NCBI GenBank assembly: GCA_963580285.1
Contig: OY757011.1
Location: forward strand, 199,533,644 to 199,597,643
DNA length: 64,000 nucleotides
Reading direction: 5' to 3'
Source: Lucinisca nassula
Lineage: Eukaryota > Mollusca > Bivalvia > Lucinida > Lucinidae
Part shown: positions 9,567 through 19,911 of the stretch, piece after piece
Layout: every line of letters begins with the position of its first letter
How positions within the stretch are numbered: position 1 is the stretch's first letter
Position numbers and translations under genes: made by a program
Notes under the pieces: model-generated
Database searches by the model: none
What the model was told of the DNA's origin: nothing
The model's input: the letters and a program-made list of their open reading frames with translations, nothing else

Positions 9567-9568
9567 AA

Positions 9569-10069
9569 ATGAAGCAACCTACAGCCCCGAATTTATATCC
9601 AGATTTACCTAATGAAGACGGACAAAATTATAGATTACAAAAGATATCAGAAATAGAAAAACAATTAATAAAAGAGAGAGATGTAAGAAAGGCATTATAC
9701 AAAAAGTATAAACGTGAAATTAATATTACTGATTGTGTTGATACTGCATTAATTTCTTCAAGTGTTATTATGGCTGGTGTTGGTTTATCTGTTCCAATTA
9801 TGTTGCCATTGGAAATTGCTGCTGTTATGTGTGGATCTCTGGGTGTTTGTGTTAAGTTAGTGAGACGCAAATTACACACAAAAACACAAAAACATTATGA
9901 GATTAAAACTATTGCTGATAGTAAGTTGAATAGTATTAAAGACTTGATTTCCAAGGCTTTGACAGATGGGGAAATATCTGAAAATGAATTTAAATTGATT
10001 TTAGATGAATTAGACAAATATAATAAACTGAAAGATAGCATACATTCAAAACAAACAGGATTAAGTTAG
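9569..10069 (+). CDS. Small viral membrane protein, 166 aa, probably shortened by an in-frame TAG
   Basis: Charged helical N-terminus, two closely spaced hydrophobic segments (about residues 64-95, SSVIMAGVGLSVPIMLPLEI), then a charged helix. After the TAG at 10067-10069 the same frame stays open for 20 further codons to a second TAG at 10129-10131. That stretch has the same Lys/Glu-rich helical character (ERKKLIQEGKDQVLAEVKKK), which suggests the first TAG is a recent nonsense change rather than the native end. Start context TATATAAAAATG. Function unknown. Confidence 0.65.
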   Translation: MKQPTAPNLYPDLPNEDGQNYRLQKISEIEKQLIKERDVRKALYKKYKREINITDCVDTALISSSVIMAGVGLSVPIMLPLEIAAVMCGSLGVCVKLVRRKLHTKTQKHYEIKTIADSKLNSIKDLISKALTDGEISENEFKLILDELDKYNKLKDSIHSKQTGLS

Positions 10070-10148
10070 ACGGAAAGAAAAAAACTTATTCAAGAAGGCA
10101 AGGACCAGGTTTTAGCTGAGGTAAAAAAAAAATAGGAGATGTTTGATT

Positions 10149-10271
10149 TTATTTAATAAAATTACAATAGTCAATAATGACCCACCACCTATTTATAGGA
10201 GCGTAAACTAAATCAATACAAATATGCAGATTTTTACATTCTAATTCTTTGCAAATTTCTTTTACTGACTG
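10149..10271 (-). pseudogene. C-terminal fragment of an unidentified viral-side gene, about 40 codons
   Basis: Minus-strand frame ending in TAA at 10149-10151, open back to about 10271. It has protein-like composition (KNLHICIDLVYAPINRWWV, with Trp-Trp and several Cys) in the same AT-rich style as the virus. Upstream it is cut off by unrelated repeat sequence. Probably the broken right edge of the integrated element; identity unknown and possibly chance. Confidence 0.3.
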
Positions 10272-10961
10272 TTAAAAGCTACGCATTACGGTGATTCACG
10301 GTCCTTTCTGTACTTTGATTATTCCCGTTACGACTTTCAGGCCTTTCTGTACTTTGATTATATCCATAACGACTTTCAGGCCTTTCTGTACTTTGATTAT
10401 ATCCATAACGACTTCTGACAAGACTGATCGGACTGTAAGGGTCTGGTCAGGGTCTTCCCTATTCATAAATGCTAAAAGATACCTTTTTCACATGACATCA
10501 ATCATATGCGTTCAATCTGCCTTACTGTAGTAGTCAGACTGGCTGAAGGCACACTTTCTCTTTTTTGTGGTTTCGAGAAAGGTACATTTTTTCCTGCTAT
10601 AATGTGTATTGATCCAATAATTTGATTAATGCTTCCACTGAATAGTTATTGAAATATTCTGAATAGGGAATGACAGTAAGAAATAATGTGATTTTTAGCT
10701 ATCGATTGACATCACCGTATCAATATTTTATTTACTTATTATATATTTAATACTTAGTTTTATGAATGGGGTTTAGAAATTCCTCTGATAAGAGTATTAG
10801 GTTGAAAAATACCATACTGACCCTAAATATTGGGACAGTGATGCCTGACTAAACTGTGTAAACCCAGATATGACTTGGAAGATGTCTCATCAGGGTCTAC
10901 CATGTTGGTTGGTTGGCAGGTTAGGAAAGGACAAATGGACATGTCCAAATTTGGAGATGGT
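10272..10961. repeat. 43-bp minisatellite and a MITE fragment (family A, left half) in non-coding flank
   Basis: About three copies of a 43-bp unit built on CCTTTCTGTACTTTGATTAT lie at 10305-10430. From about 10808 to the Naiad start, the sequence matches one end of MITE family A (TACTGACCCTAAATATTGGGACAG). The matching other end lies beyond the Naiad at 16037-16072, so the Naiad appears to have landed in a MITE. 10432-10800 shows nothing recognisable. Confidence 0.6.
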
Positions 10962-11869
10962 AAAGTAGAAGTAAAACAAAGATCAGGAATTGATACAATT
11001 AACTTACTCCATCCATAAAAGACACCAAAGGGAAAGAAATACAAACATTAAGCGACCAGACCATAATGGAAACTAAACAAAGGAGGGCCATATGGACAGT
11101 TACTTTCCCACAAAATGGCCATATGGCCATCCAAATTTAAAAGACACAAGTGATACACACAGTAAGTAACAAACAACAACATAAATAAATCGCCACAGAA
11201 GAGCCGCCTTGGAACGGTCAGTGGAAGATTTCCACTGGGGGGCTTAAATCGATTTTACGTGGCCACAATCCTCGCCCTTACTTCCGTCGCGATTTAGACA
11301 AATAATTTGTTCAGTCCGCATGAAGGCCTCCTAACTCATCAGTGCAACATCTCCGTGAACACAGAAATCAAAGAACCACAGAGGTGAGACAACGGTGAGG
11401 ACTCGACAGCAAGAAACCACTGAAATGCTGGAGCAAAAGAAAACCAACAGTTAGACTCCGATGAGCCCGACCAGAGACAGAGCATCAGGCACCAACCAAC
11501 ATTATCTCTTTAATTTTCAATAAGCCTTTACGTTGGAGCCGTCATAGAATCTGAGGCCTGACCCACCGGCGTGCAATTAAAGAGGGAAGCAAAGTTGCCA
11601 ACCGTGATTGGGTTAACTACCATGCATGCAGTCTGTCGTATAATATCCATGTTGTACCCAATCTTTTTATATCGAAGAATGATTTTACGAAATTGGGTGC
11701 TGAAGTCATTGCGGTTAAATATTTTTCTGAATTTATATACTAAGTCACCATAAAATTCGGGTTCCGATAGACCTTGTTGCAGAAGAGATTTAAGTCCAAT
11801 ATTGAATTTTGAAATTAAATCAGAATGGCGTCTATAAAATTTTGAAAAGGCTTTGCGTAGTTTATGGTA
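10962..11869 (-). repeat. Pseudo-LTR unit, downstream copy (RT C-terminus plus 3' UTR)
   Basis: Direct repeat of 15112-16020. The 3' UTR part contains a perfect short hairpin CAGTGGAAGATTTCCACTG at 11218-11236 and the motif CTGATGAG on the sense strand near 11342. A SECIS element, if present, should lie here. Confidence 0.9.
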
Positions 11870-14752
11870 CCGATAACCCTGATTAAGAAGTTTAGCCGTT
11901 AATAATTTATTACGAGTGTTGAAGTCAGTTACATGACTACACACTCTAGCAAATCGAATTAATTGCGAAATATAAACGCCATAGGATGGCGCACGAGGAA
12001 CATCACCATTCAAAAAAGGAAAATTTACAATCTCAAAATCAAAGTCATCGCGTTTATCATAAATTTTGCACGAAACAAATCCATCTACAATAGATAGATG
12101 TAAATCCAAAAACGGGGCCTCGGTATCAGAAGAATTTGCTTTATTTAACTGAAGTTCTAGGGGGTAAATCTGACTGATCAAACCATCAAAATAGGTATTA
12201 TCAATATTTAATAAATCATCTAAATATCTAGAAGTAGAGCTAAAAGCTTCAATAATTTCAGATTGGTTATCAATGGAAAGCGACAAAATGAAGTCTCTTT
12301 CATAACAATACAAGAACAGATCAGCCACAAGAGGTGCGCAATTAGTACCCATCGGAATACCCACAATTTGTCTAAATAACTTAGTACCGAATCTAATATA
12401 AATATTGTCAAGTAGAAAGGTGAGGGCATCACACACTTTCTGACATGACCAAAGTGTATAATTCTTATGCTCTTTAGAAGTGAAAAATGCATTTCTGACA
12501 TTACATGCAAGATAGAGAGAATCTTCTCTGTGAAAAGCCCATTCAATTAAATCATTAAGCTTTTCTTTTATAAGATTATGAGGAAGTGTAGTGTAAAGAG
12601 TGGAAAAATCGTAGGTAGACAGACTAGAAGCACGAAACTGTCTAGATTTCAATTTATTTAAAACCTCATTCGAATTTTTTATAGACCAAAACAGATTTCT
12701 TCCTGATCTTTCAAAGACTTTATCACAATATTTAATTACATGCGTTTTAATAGCAGTAAGACAGGAAGTTAATAATTTAGAAAGTTCAGTGGTAGTGCAA
12801 GAACTAGAATTTGCAATAAACCGTGCTTTGTAAGGGTTTTTATGAAGTTTTGGTAACCAGTATAGCGTAGGAAGCTTGTCTTGGCCTTCGTTAACACACA
12901 CAGCAAACTTGGTGGCTGAAAGACAAACATGTTTATCTACTATAGCTCTCTCTTCAGCCAAAGGCTGAAATTCATAGGCCTTAGTACCACCAAGCTCCTG
13001 CTTAAGCGTGTTAACATAGTGGAGCCGTCACACAACGACGACGTTGTTAGCGGCCTTGTCTGCAGGGGCCAAAACAAACTTCTTATGAAATTCTTGAATA
13101 CCTAGTTTAAGATGACGTAAAGACGTCTTGAGCTTAGGAGGTAATAAGTTAGTATTTTGAGAATAGAAAGAAATGCGTTTATTCACTAGTCTTAAAATGC
13201 TAAGTTTCCAGTCCTTTAGGGCTTTATACTCAACATACTCTCGCTTACACCATCGATTACCGAATTCATTCAAGGAAGCAGCGATTTCATCTCTACATTT
13301 ACTGAAATCAATTTTAGAAGGAAACCGATATTTCGGTCCTTTAGAAATTATATTCCTTATCCTAGAATCAGGAATAATTTTCAAATTGCCAGTAATTACA
13401 TGACCAGCAGCAGGATAGCAATACTTTGAGTTTTTACAATCACATGAATCAGGAGTATTAGTATCAATATCAAGATCTGAAACAAGTTTATTGAAATTAA
13501 AAATGATAGATCTAACAGGTTTGTTATATTTATAGCAAATTATAGGTGTTTCAGTATTTTGAAAATAAGCAGGAATGGAAGAAAGCACCGATCTCTCACG
13601 GAAGATACTGGGCAAATCTATAAAATCCATACCCTTATTAATAAAGGATATTTTGAAGAAATGACGTTTATGATTAATTTCAGAATCAATGTAAGGACGG
13701 AGAGTATGCTGAGTATAGCCTCTAGTTAAGAGAGCCGCATCATATAACTGATGAGAACTATCGTAGAATTTATTCGCCTCGGTGTCCAGAAGACGTAAAA
13801 CAGAAACGGGTAATGAACTTAAAAATGAAAGCATAGAGTGGCGTCCATGATTTAATAATATAATTGACAGTCACTTCAGTCTAGTATTGTTTCGTTTAAA
13901 CGCACGTAATTTACGTTTAAAGTTACCATTTTTCCTGGTGCCGTGAGATCTAGTTCTGCGTTTTCGACATTCCAGGAGTGAGAAAATATCAAAGTCCGGC
14001 ATTCTGGAAATATTACCCTCATGATAAATGTTGTCATTAAATCCCAGTGGAAAAGGGGTCTGTAAAAATTTAATCCATTTCAGTTCAGCTTCATGTCTTT
14101 TGATTATTTTGAATCTAGATGTAGAATTTGCATCGTAATAAAGTTTTTCCACTGGTTGTATAATAATGTTATTTACAGAATGACCTGTACGTCGAAAGTG
14201 ACGGTACAAGAAAGTGTCAGTTTTCTTAGGCTTACTCATTCTACGATAATGCTCGTTCAATCTAGTTTTAAGCATGCGGTTAGTTTGACCGACGTACTGC
14301 ATATTACAGTTTGCAGCACGTCAAGTAATTAGATAAATTAAATCTGTAGACTGTCATGTCAAATCAGACATGTTAACTACAGAGAAGCGTCTACCGTTTA
14401 CAGATGAAGTAACGGTAGACGCAGTGCTTAAATGCGAACAACATCTGCACCTCTTGGCATTGCACTTAGAAATACTAGGATACATTCCACTTCTTTTCCA
14501 CGGATTAGTATATTTTCGAAGGATGGGTGATTTGAGAGGAGATAGTCTTATACGAAGACTACTCCCAAAAACATTGGTATTGCCTGCTCCTTTGAGATTA
14601 ACTGAAGTTACAGAAGACAAATTTAAGGGTCTAACCAATACCGAAGGCAACATAGTATTAAAGTTCTTAATAGAATGGGGAATCCGTACAGAAGAAGCAG
14701 AGTGTAACCTAAGGGGTGATATTGATATTTTAAATGTATTTGTAATACTCAT
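11528..14752 (-). CDS. Naiad GIY-YIG endonuclease / reverse transcriptase polyprotein with four in-frame UGA codons
   Basis: 1074 codons from ATG at 14752 (in-frame TAA at 14759-14761 just upstream) to TAA at 11528-11530. Order: Cys-rich motif CNAKRCRCCSHL, GIY-YIG nuclease (LIYLIT...MQYVGQTNRMLKTRLNEH; here near 14340-14030), linker with CDCKNSKYCYP, then RT with LAPADKAANNVV, YWLPKLHKNPYKARF, FSTLYTTLPH (motif A), GIPMGTNCAPLVAD (B) and YLDD (C). The frame is interrupted only by UGA, at 14354-14356, 14321-14323, 13871-13873 and 13028-13030, all in the same frame, with no UAA, UAG or frameshift. Two fall where related proteins usually have cysteine. Selenocysteine recoding is the likely reading; chance decay is the alternative. 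Confidence 0.85.
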
Positions 14753-15111
14753 TTTGGATTATAAGGTTGTGATACCGTCAAAACTAAAGCGATGTTCATA
14801 CCGGTTATTAAATAAATAAAATTACTGAAGAAGATTCCTTCGAATAGAAGGAAGGTACAACAAAAGCCCACAAAACATCCTAGTCTCCTTAAAGTACAGG
14901 GATGTCAAACAAGCAGTTGTTATACAACGAGGAACGAACATCGGTTTAATAATGACCTTCAACAGGTATCTAAAGGATGTCAATTGATGGAACAGTGAAA
15001 AGCAATTGCATAAGCAATCCCTGAGGATTGGAAAAATAAGAGCATTAAATGCATGTACGGGGAGACCTTTTACAGCCGCCACACGGCACAAACAAAACAA
15101 CCCTGATATGC
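14753..15111 (-). other. 5' leader of the Naiad element
   Basis: Lies between the pseudo-LTR junction and the ATG, 359 nt. It contains a hydrophobic frame of 108 codons (15148-14822) that I regard as chance. Promoter activity would be expected in or just upstream of it. Confidence 0.5.
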
Positions 15112-16020
15112 AAAGTAGAAGTAAAACAAAGATCAGGAATTGATACAATTAACTTACTCCATCCATAAAAGACACCAAAGGGAAAGAAATACAAACATTA
15201 AGCGACCAGACCATAATGGAAACCTAAACAAAGGAGGGCCATATGGACAGTTACTTTCCCACAAAATGGCCATATGGCCATCCAAATTTAAAAGACACAA
15301 GTGATACACACAGTAAGTAACAAACAACAACATAAATAAATCGCCACAGAAGAGCCGCCTTGGAACGGTCAGTGGAAGATTTCCACTGGGGGGCTTAAAT
15401 CGATTTTACGTGGCCACAATCCTCGCCCTTACTTCCGTCGCGATTTAGACAAATAATTTGTTCAGTCCGCATGAAGGCCTCCTAACTCATCAGTGCAACA
15501 TCTCCGTGAACACAGAAATCAAAGAACCACAGAGGTGAGACAACGGTGAGGACTCGACAGCAAGAAACCACTGAAATGCTGGAGCAAAAGAAAACCAACA
15601 GTTAGACTCCGATGAGCCCGACCAGAGACAGAGCATCAGGCACCAACCAACATTATCTCTTTAATTTTCAATAAGCCTTTACGTTGGAGCCGTCATAGAA
15701 TCTGAGGCCTGACCCACCGGCGTGCAATTAAAGAGGGAAGCAAAGTTGCCAACCGTGATTGGGTTAACTACCATGCATGCAGTCTGTCGTATAATATCCA
15801 TGTTGTACCCAATCTTTTTATATCGAAGAATGATTTTACGAAATTGGGTGCTGAAGTCATTGCGGTTAAATATTTTTCTGAATTTATATACTAAGTCACC
15901 ATAAAATTCGGGTTCCGATAGACCTTGTTGCAGAAGAGATTTAAGTCCAATATTGAATTTTGAAATTAAATCAGAATGGCGTCTATAAAATTTTGAAAAG
16001 GCTTTGCGTAGTTTATGGTA
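15112..16020 (-). repeat. Pseudo-LTR unit, upstream copy
   Basis: Same orientation and extent as 10962-11869. It starts abruptly inside the RT C-terminal coding region at 16020 and runs through the 3' UTR straight into the next copy. Not expected to encode a product on its own. Confidence 0.9.
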
Positions 16021-16354
16021 AAGTTTGTTAAAGAAATTGCGGAGGTGTCCAGATATTTAGGGTAAACGCAGTATGGAGAAATGTTATATGCTTACGAAAA
16101 TATATATAGTATAAGTTACAGCTGTTTAGAAACTTCTTTGCTGTATCATTGATAAAAAAAAATATTGCATAGCCTTGCATAGAGACGATAAACAACCGCA
16201 TGGTTGAGGAAAACATTTGCTTGGAGGCGATAAACATCTGCTTAGGAACGTAATGGAGACGAGTAAACAACTCCTTAGTTACAATAAATATCTGTTTAGA
16301 TACGAAATGGAGACGGGTAAACAAATACAAAACAAAAAATGAGATACTTCTAAA
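16021..16354. other. Flank: MITE family A right half and AT-rich sequence
   Basis: 16037-16072 (GGTGTCCAGATATTTAGGG...GCAGTAT) matches the terminal segment of family A and pairs with the half at 10808-10960. The remainder contains a short degenerate repeat (taaacaactgcttag-like, about 16190-16325) and no convincing gene. Confidence 0.5.
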
Positions 16355-16498
16355 ATGGCTTCTGAGTTAAACAGACGTGATTTTGTGAAAGTGATAAATG
16401 AAATAGAAAAATTTGAATCATTGTTGGCAAAGAGTGAAATTAAGATAAATTCTCAAACTAGGGATATAGACAATAAAAAAAGAGAAATTGAAGATTAA
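16355..16498 (+). CDS. Small ORF, 47 aa, followed by a splice-donor-like sequence
   Basis: ATG with TAAA just upstream (taaaATGG), 47 charged, coiled-coil-like codons (MASELNRRDFVKVINEIEKF at the N-terminus), TAA at 16496-16498, then GGTAAGT. Composition is more protein-like than the surrounding low-complexity DNA. It could be the start of a retroelement gag or a first exon; no family recognised. Confidence 0.3.
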   Translation: MASELNRRDFVKVINEIEKFESLLAKSEIKINSQTRDIDNKKREIED

Positions 16499-16544
16499 GG
16501 TAAGTTCTGTTTCACTTTATCGGAGTTTTACTTTCTCTATATTT

Positions 16545-17052
16545 TTTCACTTTTTTCATTTTATCTTTTTTTTTTTTTTTCTCACCCCCATCAGTCATTT
16601 TTTGCACTGTACTCCCTTCACTTTTTTTTTCACCCCACCCCTCCATCATTTTTGCACTGTACTCCCTTCACTTTTTTTTATTTTTGTGTTAGGAGAAAAA
16701 GCATTTTTTTTTTCTCGAGGTGTGTTTTTTTAGGGGGACCCAGAGGTGCTTTTTTTTTTAGGGGTGCGTTTTTTTTTTTTTTTTTTCACCCCCCTTTCAT
16801 CACTTTGCCACAGTACTCCCTTCCTCTTTTTTTTTTTTTTTTTTTAGGGGGGTGTGTTTTTTTTTTTTTTTTTAGGGGTGTGTTTTTTTTTTTTTTTAGG
16901 TGTGTTTTTTTTTTTTTTTTTTTTTTTCGGGCAGGTTAGCCTAAAAGTGGGTTTGGGGTGGTGGGTTTAAAGGCCAAACCCACTTTTATTAGTCTAAACC
17001 TATAGGTGTGTTTTTTTTTTTTTTTTAGGGGTGTATTTTTTTTTTTTTAGGG
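16545..17052. repeat. Poly-T low-complexity tract with GGGGTGTG interruptions
   Basis: Long T-runs (10-25 nt) alternate with short AGGGGTGTG or CACCCC blocks and two copies of ACTGTACTCCCTTCACTTTTTT-like units. Read in any frame it gives poly-Phe. It abuts the broken left edge of the gypsy-like element. Confidence 0.85.
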
Positions 17053-17794
17053 GTGCGCTAGACTCGCTCAATACCCTTACTACTATTGCAGGGCTGGAAG
17101 GCTGCAGTGCTTATATCGATGACGCTATCATATACAATGACAGTGGAATCAACATCTTGGGACTATTAGAGCATTCTTTGATAGACTGAGTAATGCCAAA
17201 TTGACAATCAATCTTGCTAAAAGTGAATTCTGCCATGCAAGTTTTACATTTCTAGGTCATGTTGTAGGTCAAGGTCATGTGAAACCCATTGATGCTAAAG
17301 TTGAGTCTATCTCAAATTTTCCCGTACCCACGTGCAAAAGACAGCTGATGCGATTTCTTGGTATGGTTGGTTATTACAGAAAGTTCTGGAAAAATTTCTC
17401 TATAATTGCTGAGCCTTTGACAAATTGGCTCAGCAAAAGAACAAAACTCCATTGGAATGCAATATGCCAAAATGCTTTTGATAAACTTAAACCCATACTC
17501 AAGAGTGAACCAGTTCTCTTCGCGCCAAACTTTGAAAAGGAGTTTAAGCTAGCTGTAGATGCTAGTGACGCAGGTGCAGCTAGTGTTTTGTTGCAGGAAG
17601 ATGAAAATGGTGTGGATAATCCAGTTTGCTACTTTTCAAAAAGTTTAATAAGCATCAGAGAAATTACTCTACCATAGAGAAAGAGTGCTTGTCTCTGATT
17701 CTTGCTCTGCAACATTTCGACGTTTATCTTACTCCTACTGCTGCGCCGATTGTTGTTTTCAGTGATCACAATCCACTGACTTATGACTTATTGC
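17053..17794 (+). pseudogene. Gypsy-like pol fragment: reverse transcriptase to RNase H
   Basis: Begins near the RT catalytic box (AYIDDAIIYND at about 17110-17145). It continues through the RT thumb with FLGMVGYYRKFWKN and the RT/RNase H junction, then RNase H with FKLAVDASDAGAASVLLQ and, in a different frame, STIEKECLSLILALQHF and VVFSDHNPLTY just before the Naiad insertion. At least two single-base frame breaks occur (near 17145 and in the A-run near 17640). The organisation is that of a Metaviridae pol; the left side is cut off by the poly-T tract. Confidence 0.85.
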
Positions 17795-18276
17795 CACAAT
17801 ACTAGACTGAAGTGACTGTCAATTATATTATTAAATCATGGACGCCACTCAATGCTTTCATTTTTAAGTTCATTACCCGTTTCTGTTTTACGTCTTCTGG
17901 ACACCGAGGCGAATAAATTCTACGATAGTTCTAATCAGTTATATGATGCAGCTCTCTTAACTAGAGGCTATAATCAGCATACTCTCAGTCCTTACATTGA
18001 TTCTGAAATATCCTTTATTAATAAGGGTATGGATTTTATAGATTTGCCCAGTATCAAAATACTGAAACACCTATAATTTGCTATAGATATAACAAACCTG
18101 TTAGATCTATCATTTTTAATTTCAATAAACTTGTTTCAGATCTTGATATTGATACTAATACTCCTGATTCATGTGATTGTAAAAACTCAGTGTATTGCTA
18201 TCCTGCTGCTGGTCATGTAATAACTGGCAATTTTAAAATTATTCCTGATTCTATGATAAGGAATATAATTTCTAAA

Positions 18277-18355
18277 GTAGAATTAAAACAAAGATCAGGA
18301 ATTGATACAATTAACTTACTCCATCCATAAAAGATACCAAAGGGAAAGGGAAGAC
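18277..18355 (-). repeat. About 80-bp Naiad 3'-end fragment inserted in the plus copy
   Basis: GTAGAATTAAAACAAAGATC... in reverse orientation to its host. It is flanked by CTAAA on both sides (short target duplication), interrupting the host sequence between TTTCTAAA and AGGACCGAAAT. Confidence 0.75.
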
Positions 18356-19911
18356 ACTAAAGGACCGAAATATCGGTTTCCTTCTAAAATTGATTTCAGT
18401 AAATGTAGAGATGAAATCGCTGCTTCCTTGAATGAATTCGGTAATCGATGGTGTAAGCGAGAGTATGTTTAGCATAAAGCCCTTAAGGACTGGAAACTTA
18501 GCATTTATGACTAGTGGATAAACGCATTTCTTTCTATTCTCTAAATACTAACTTATTACCTCCTAAGCCCAAGAGGTCTTTACGTCATCTTAAACTAGGT
18601 ATTCAAGAATTTCATAAGAAGTTTGTTTTGGCCCCTGCAGACAAGGCCGCTCACAACGTCGTCGTTGTGTGACGGCTCCACTATGTTAACATGCTTAAGC
18701 AGGAGCTTGGTGGTACTAAGGCCTGTGAACTTCAGCCTTTAGCTGAAGAGAGAGCTGTAGTAGATAAACATGTTTGTCATTCAGCCACCAAGTTTGCTGT
18801 GTGTGTTACCGAAGGCCAAGACTAGCTTCCTACGCTATACTGGTTACCAAAACTTCACAAAAGACCTTACAAAGCACGGTTTATTGCAAATTCTAGCTCT
18901 TGCACTACCACTGAACTTTCTAAATTATTAACTTCCTGCCTTACTGCTGTTAAAACGCATGTGATTAAATATTGGGATAAAGTCTTTGAAAGATCAGGAA
19001 GAAATCTGTTTTGGTCTATAAAAAATTCGAATGAGGTTTTAAATAAATGGAAAATCCAGACATTTTCGTGCTTCAAGTCTGTCTACTTACGATTTTTCCA
19101 CTCTTTACACTACACTTCTTCATAATCTTATAAAAGAAAAGCTTAATGATTTAATTGAATGGGCTTTTCACAGAGAAGATTCTCTCTATCTTGCATGTTA
19201 TGTTAGAAATGCATTTTTCACTTCTAAAGAGCATAATAATTATACACTTTGGTCATGTCAGAAAGTGTGTGACGCCCTCACGTTTCTACTTGACAATATT
19301 TATATTAGATTCGGTACTAAGTTATTTAGACAAATTGTGGGTATTCCGATGGGTACGAATTGCGCACCTCTTGTGGCTGATCTGTTCTTGTATTGTTATG
19401 AAGGAGACTTCATGTTGTCGATTTCCATTGATAACCAGTCTGAAATTATTGAAGCTTTTAGCTTCACTTCTAGATATTTAGATGATTTATTAAATATTGA
19501 GAATACTTATTTCGATGGTCTGATCAGTCAGATTTACCCCCAGAACTTCAGTTAAATAAAGCAAATTCTTCTGATACCGAGGCCCCGTTTTTGGATTTAC
19601 ATCTATCTATTGTAGATGGGTTTGTTTCGTGCAAAATTTATGATAAACGCGATGACTTTGATTTTGAGATTGTAAATTTTCCTTTTTTGGATGGTGATGT
19701 TCCTCGTGCGCCATCCTATGGCGTTTATATTTCGCAATTAATTCGATTTGCTAGTGTGTGTAGTCATGTAACTGACTTCAACACTCGTATTAAATTATTA
19801 ACTGCTAAACTCCTTAATCAGGGTTATCGGTACCATAAACTACGCAGGTCCTTTTCAAAATTTTATAGATCCTATTCTGATTTAATTTCAAAATTCAATA
19901 TTGGACTTAAG

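Larger units (their letters stand above)
10962..16020 (-). mobile_element. Naiad-type Penelope-like retroelement with upstream pseudo-LTR
   Basis: Composite element read right to left. It has a partial copy of the element 3' end (16020-15112), a 5' leader (15111-14753), one long coding frame (14752-11528) and a 3' UTR ending at 10962. The partial copy repeats 10962-11869 in direct orientation with only one base-length difference noticed by eye, the head-to-tail pseudo-LTR arrangement typical of Penelope-like elements. The near identity indicates a recent insertion. The GIY-YIG nuclease lies N-terminal to the reverse transcriptase, the permuted order known for Naiad/Chlamys elements; the zinc motif in front of it and the animal host point to Naiad. 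Confidence 0.85.

Noticed and set aside
11300..11345. CTGATGAG in the Naiad 3' UTR, resembling a hammerhead ribozyme core
   Set aside because: The GAAA box and a pairing stem II are not at the right distance, and Naiad elements are known to lack canonical hammerhead motifs.
14822..15148. 108-codon hydrophobic ORF upstream of the Naiad coding frame
   Set aside because: No homology or start context, lies across the pseudo-LTR junction, and is explained as chance in a leader.
15722..15904. 60-codon ORF repeated exactly at 11571-11753
   Set aside because: Opposite-strand reading of the two Naiad pseudo-LTR copies.
16488..16939. Phe-rich ORFs
   Set aside because: Low-complexity poly-T translation.
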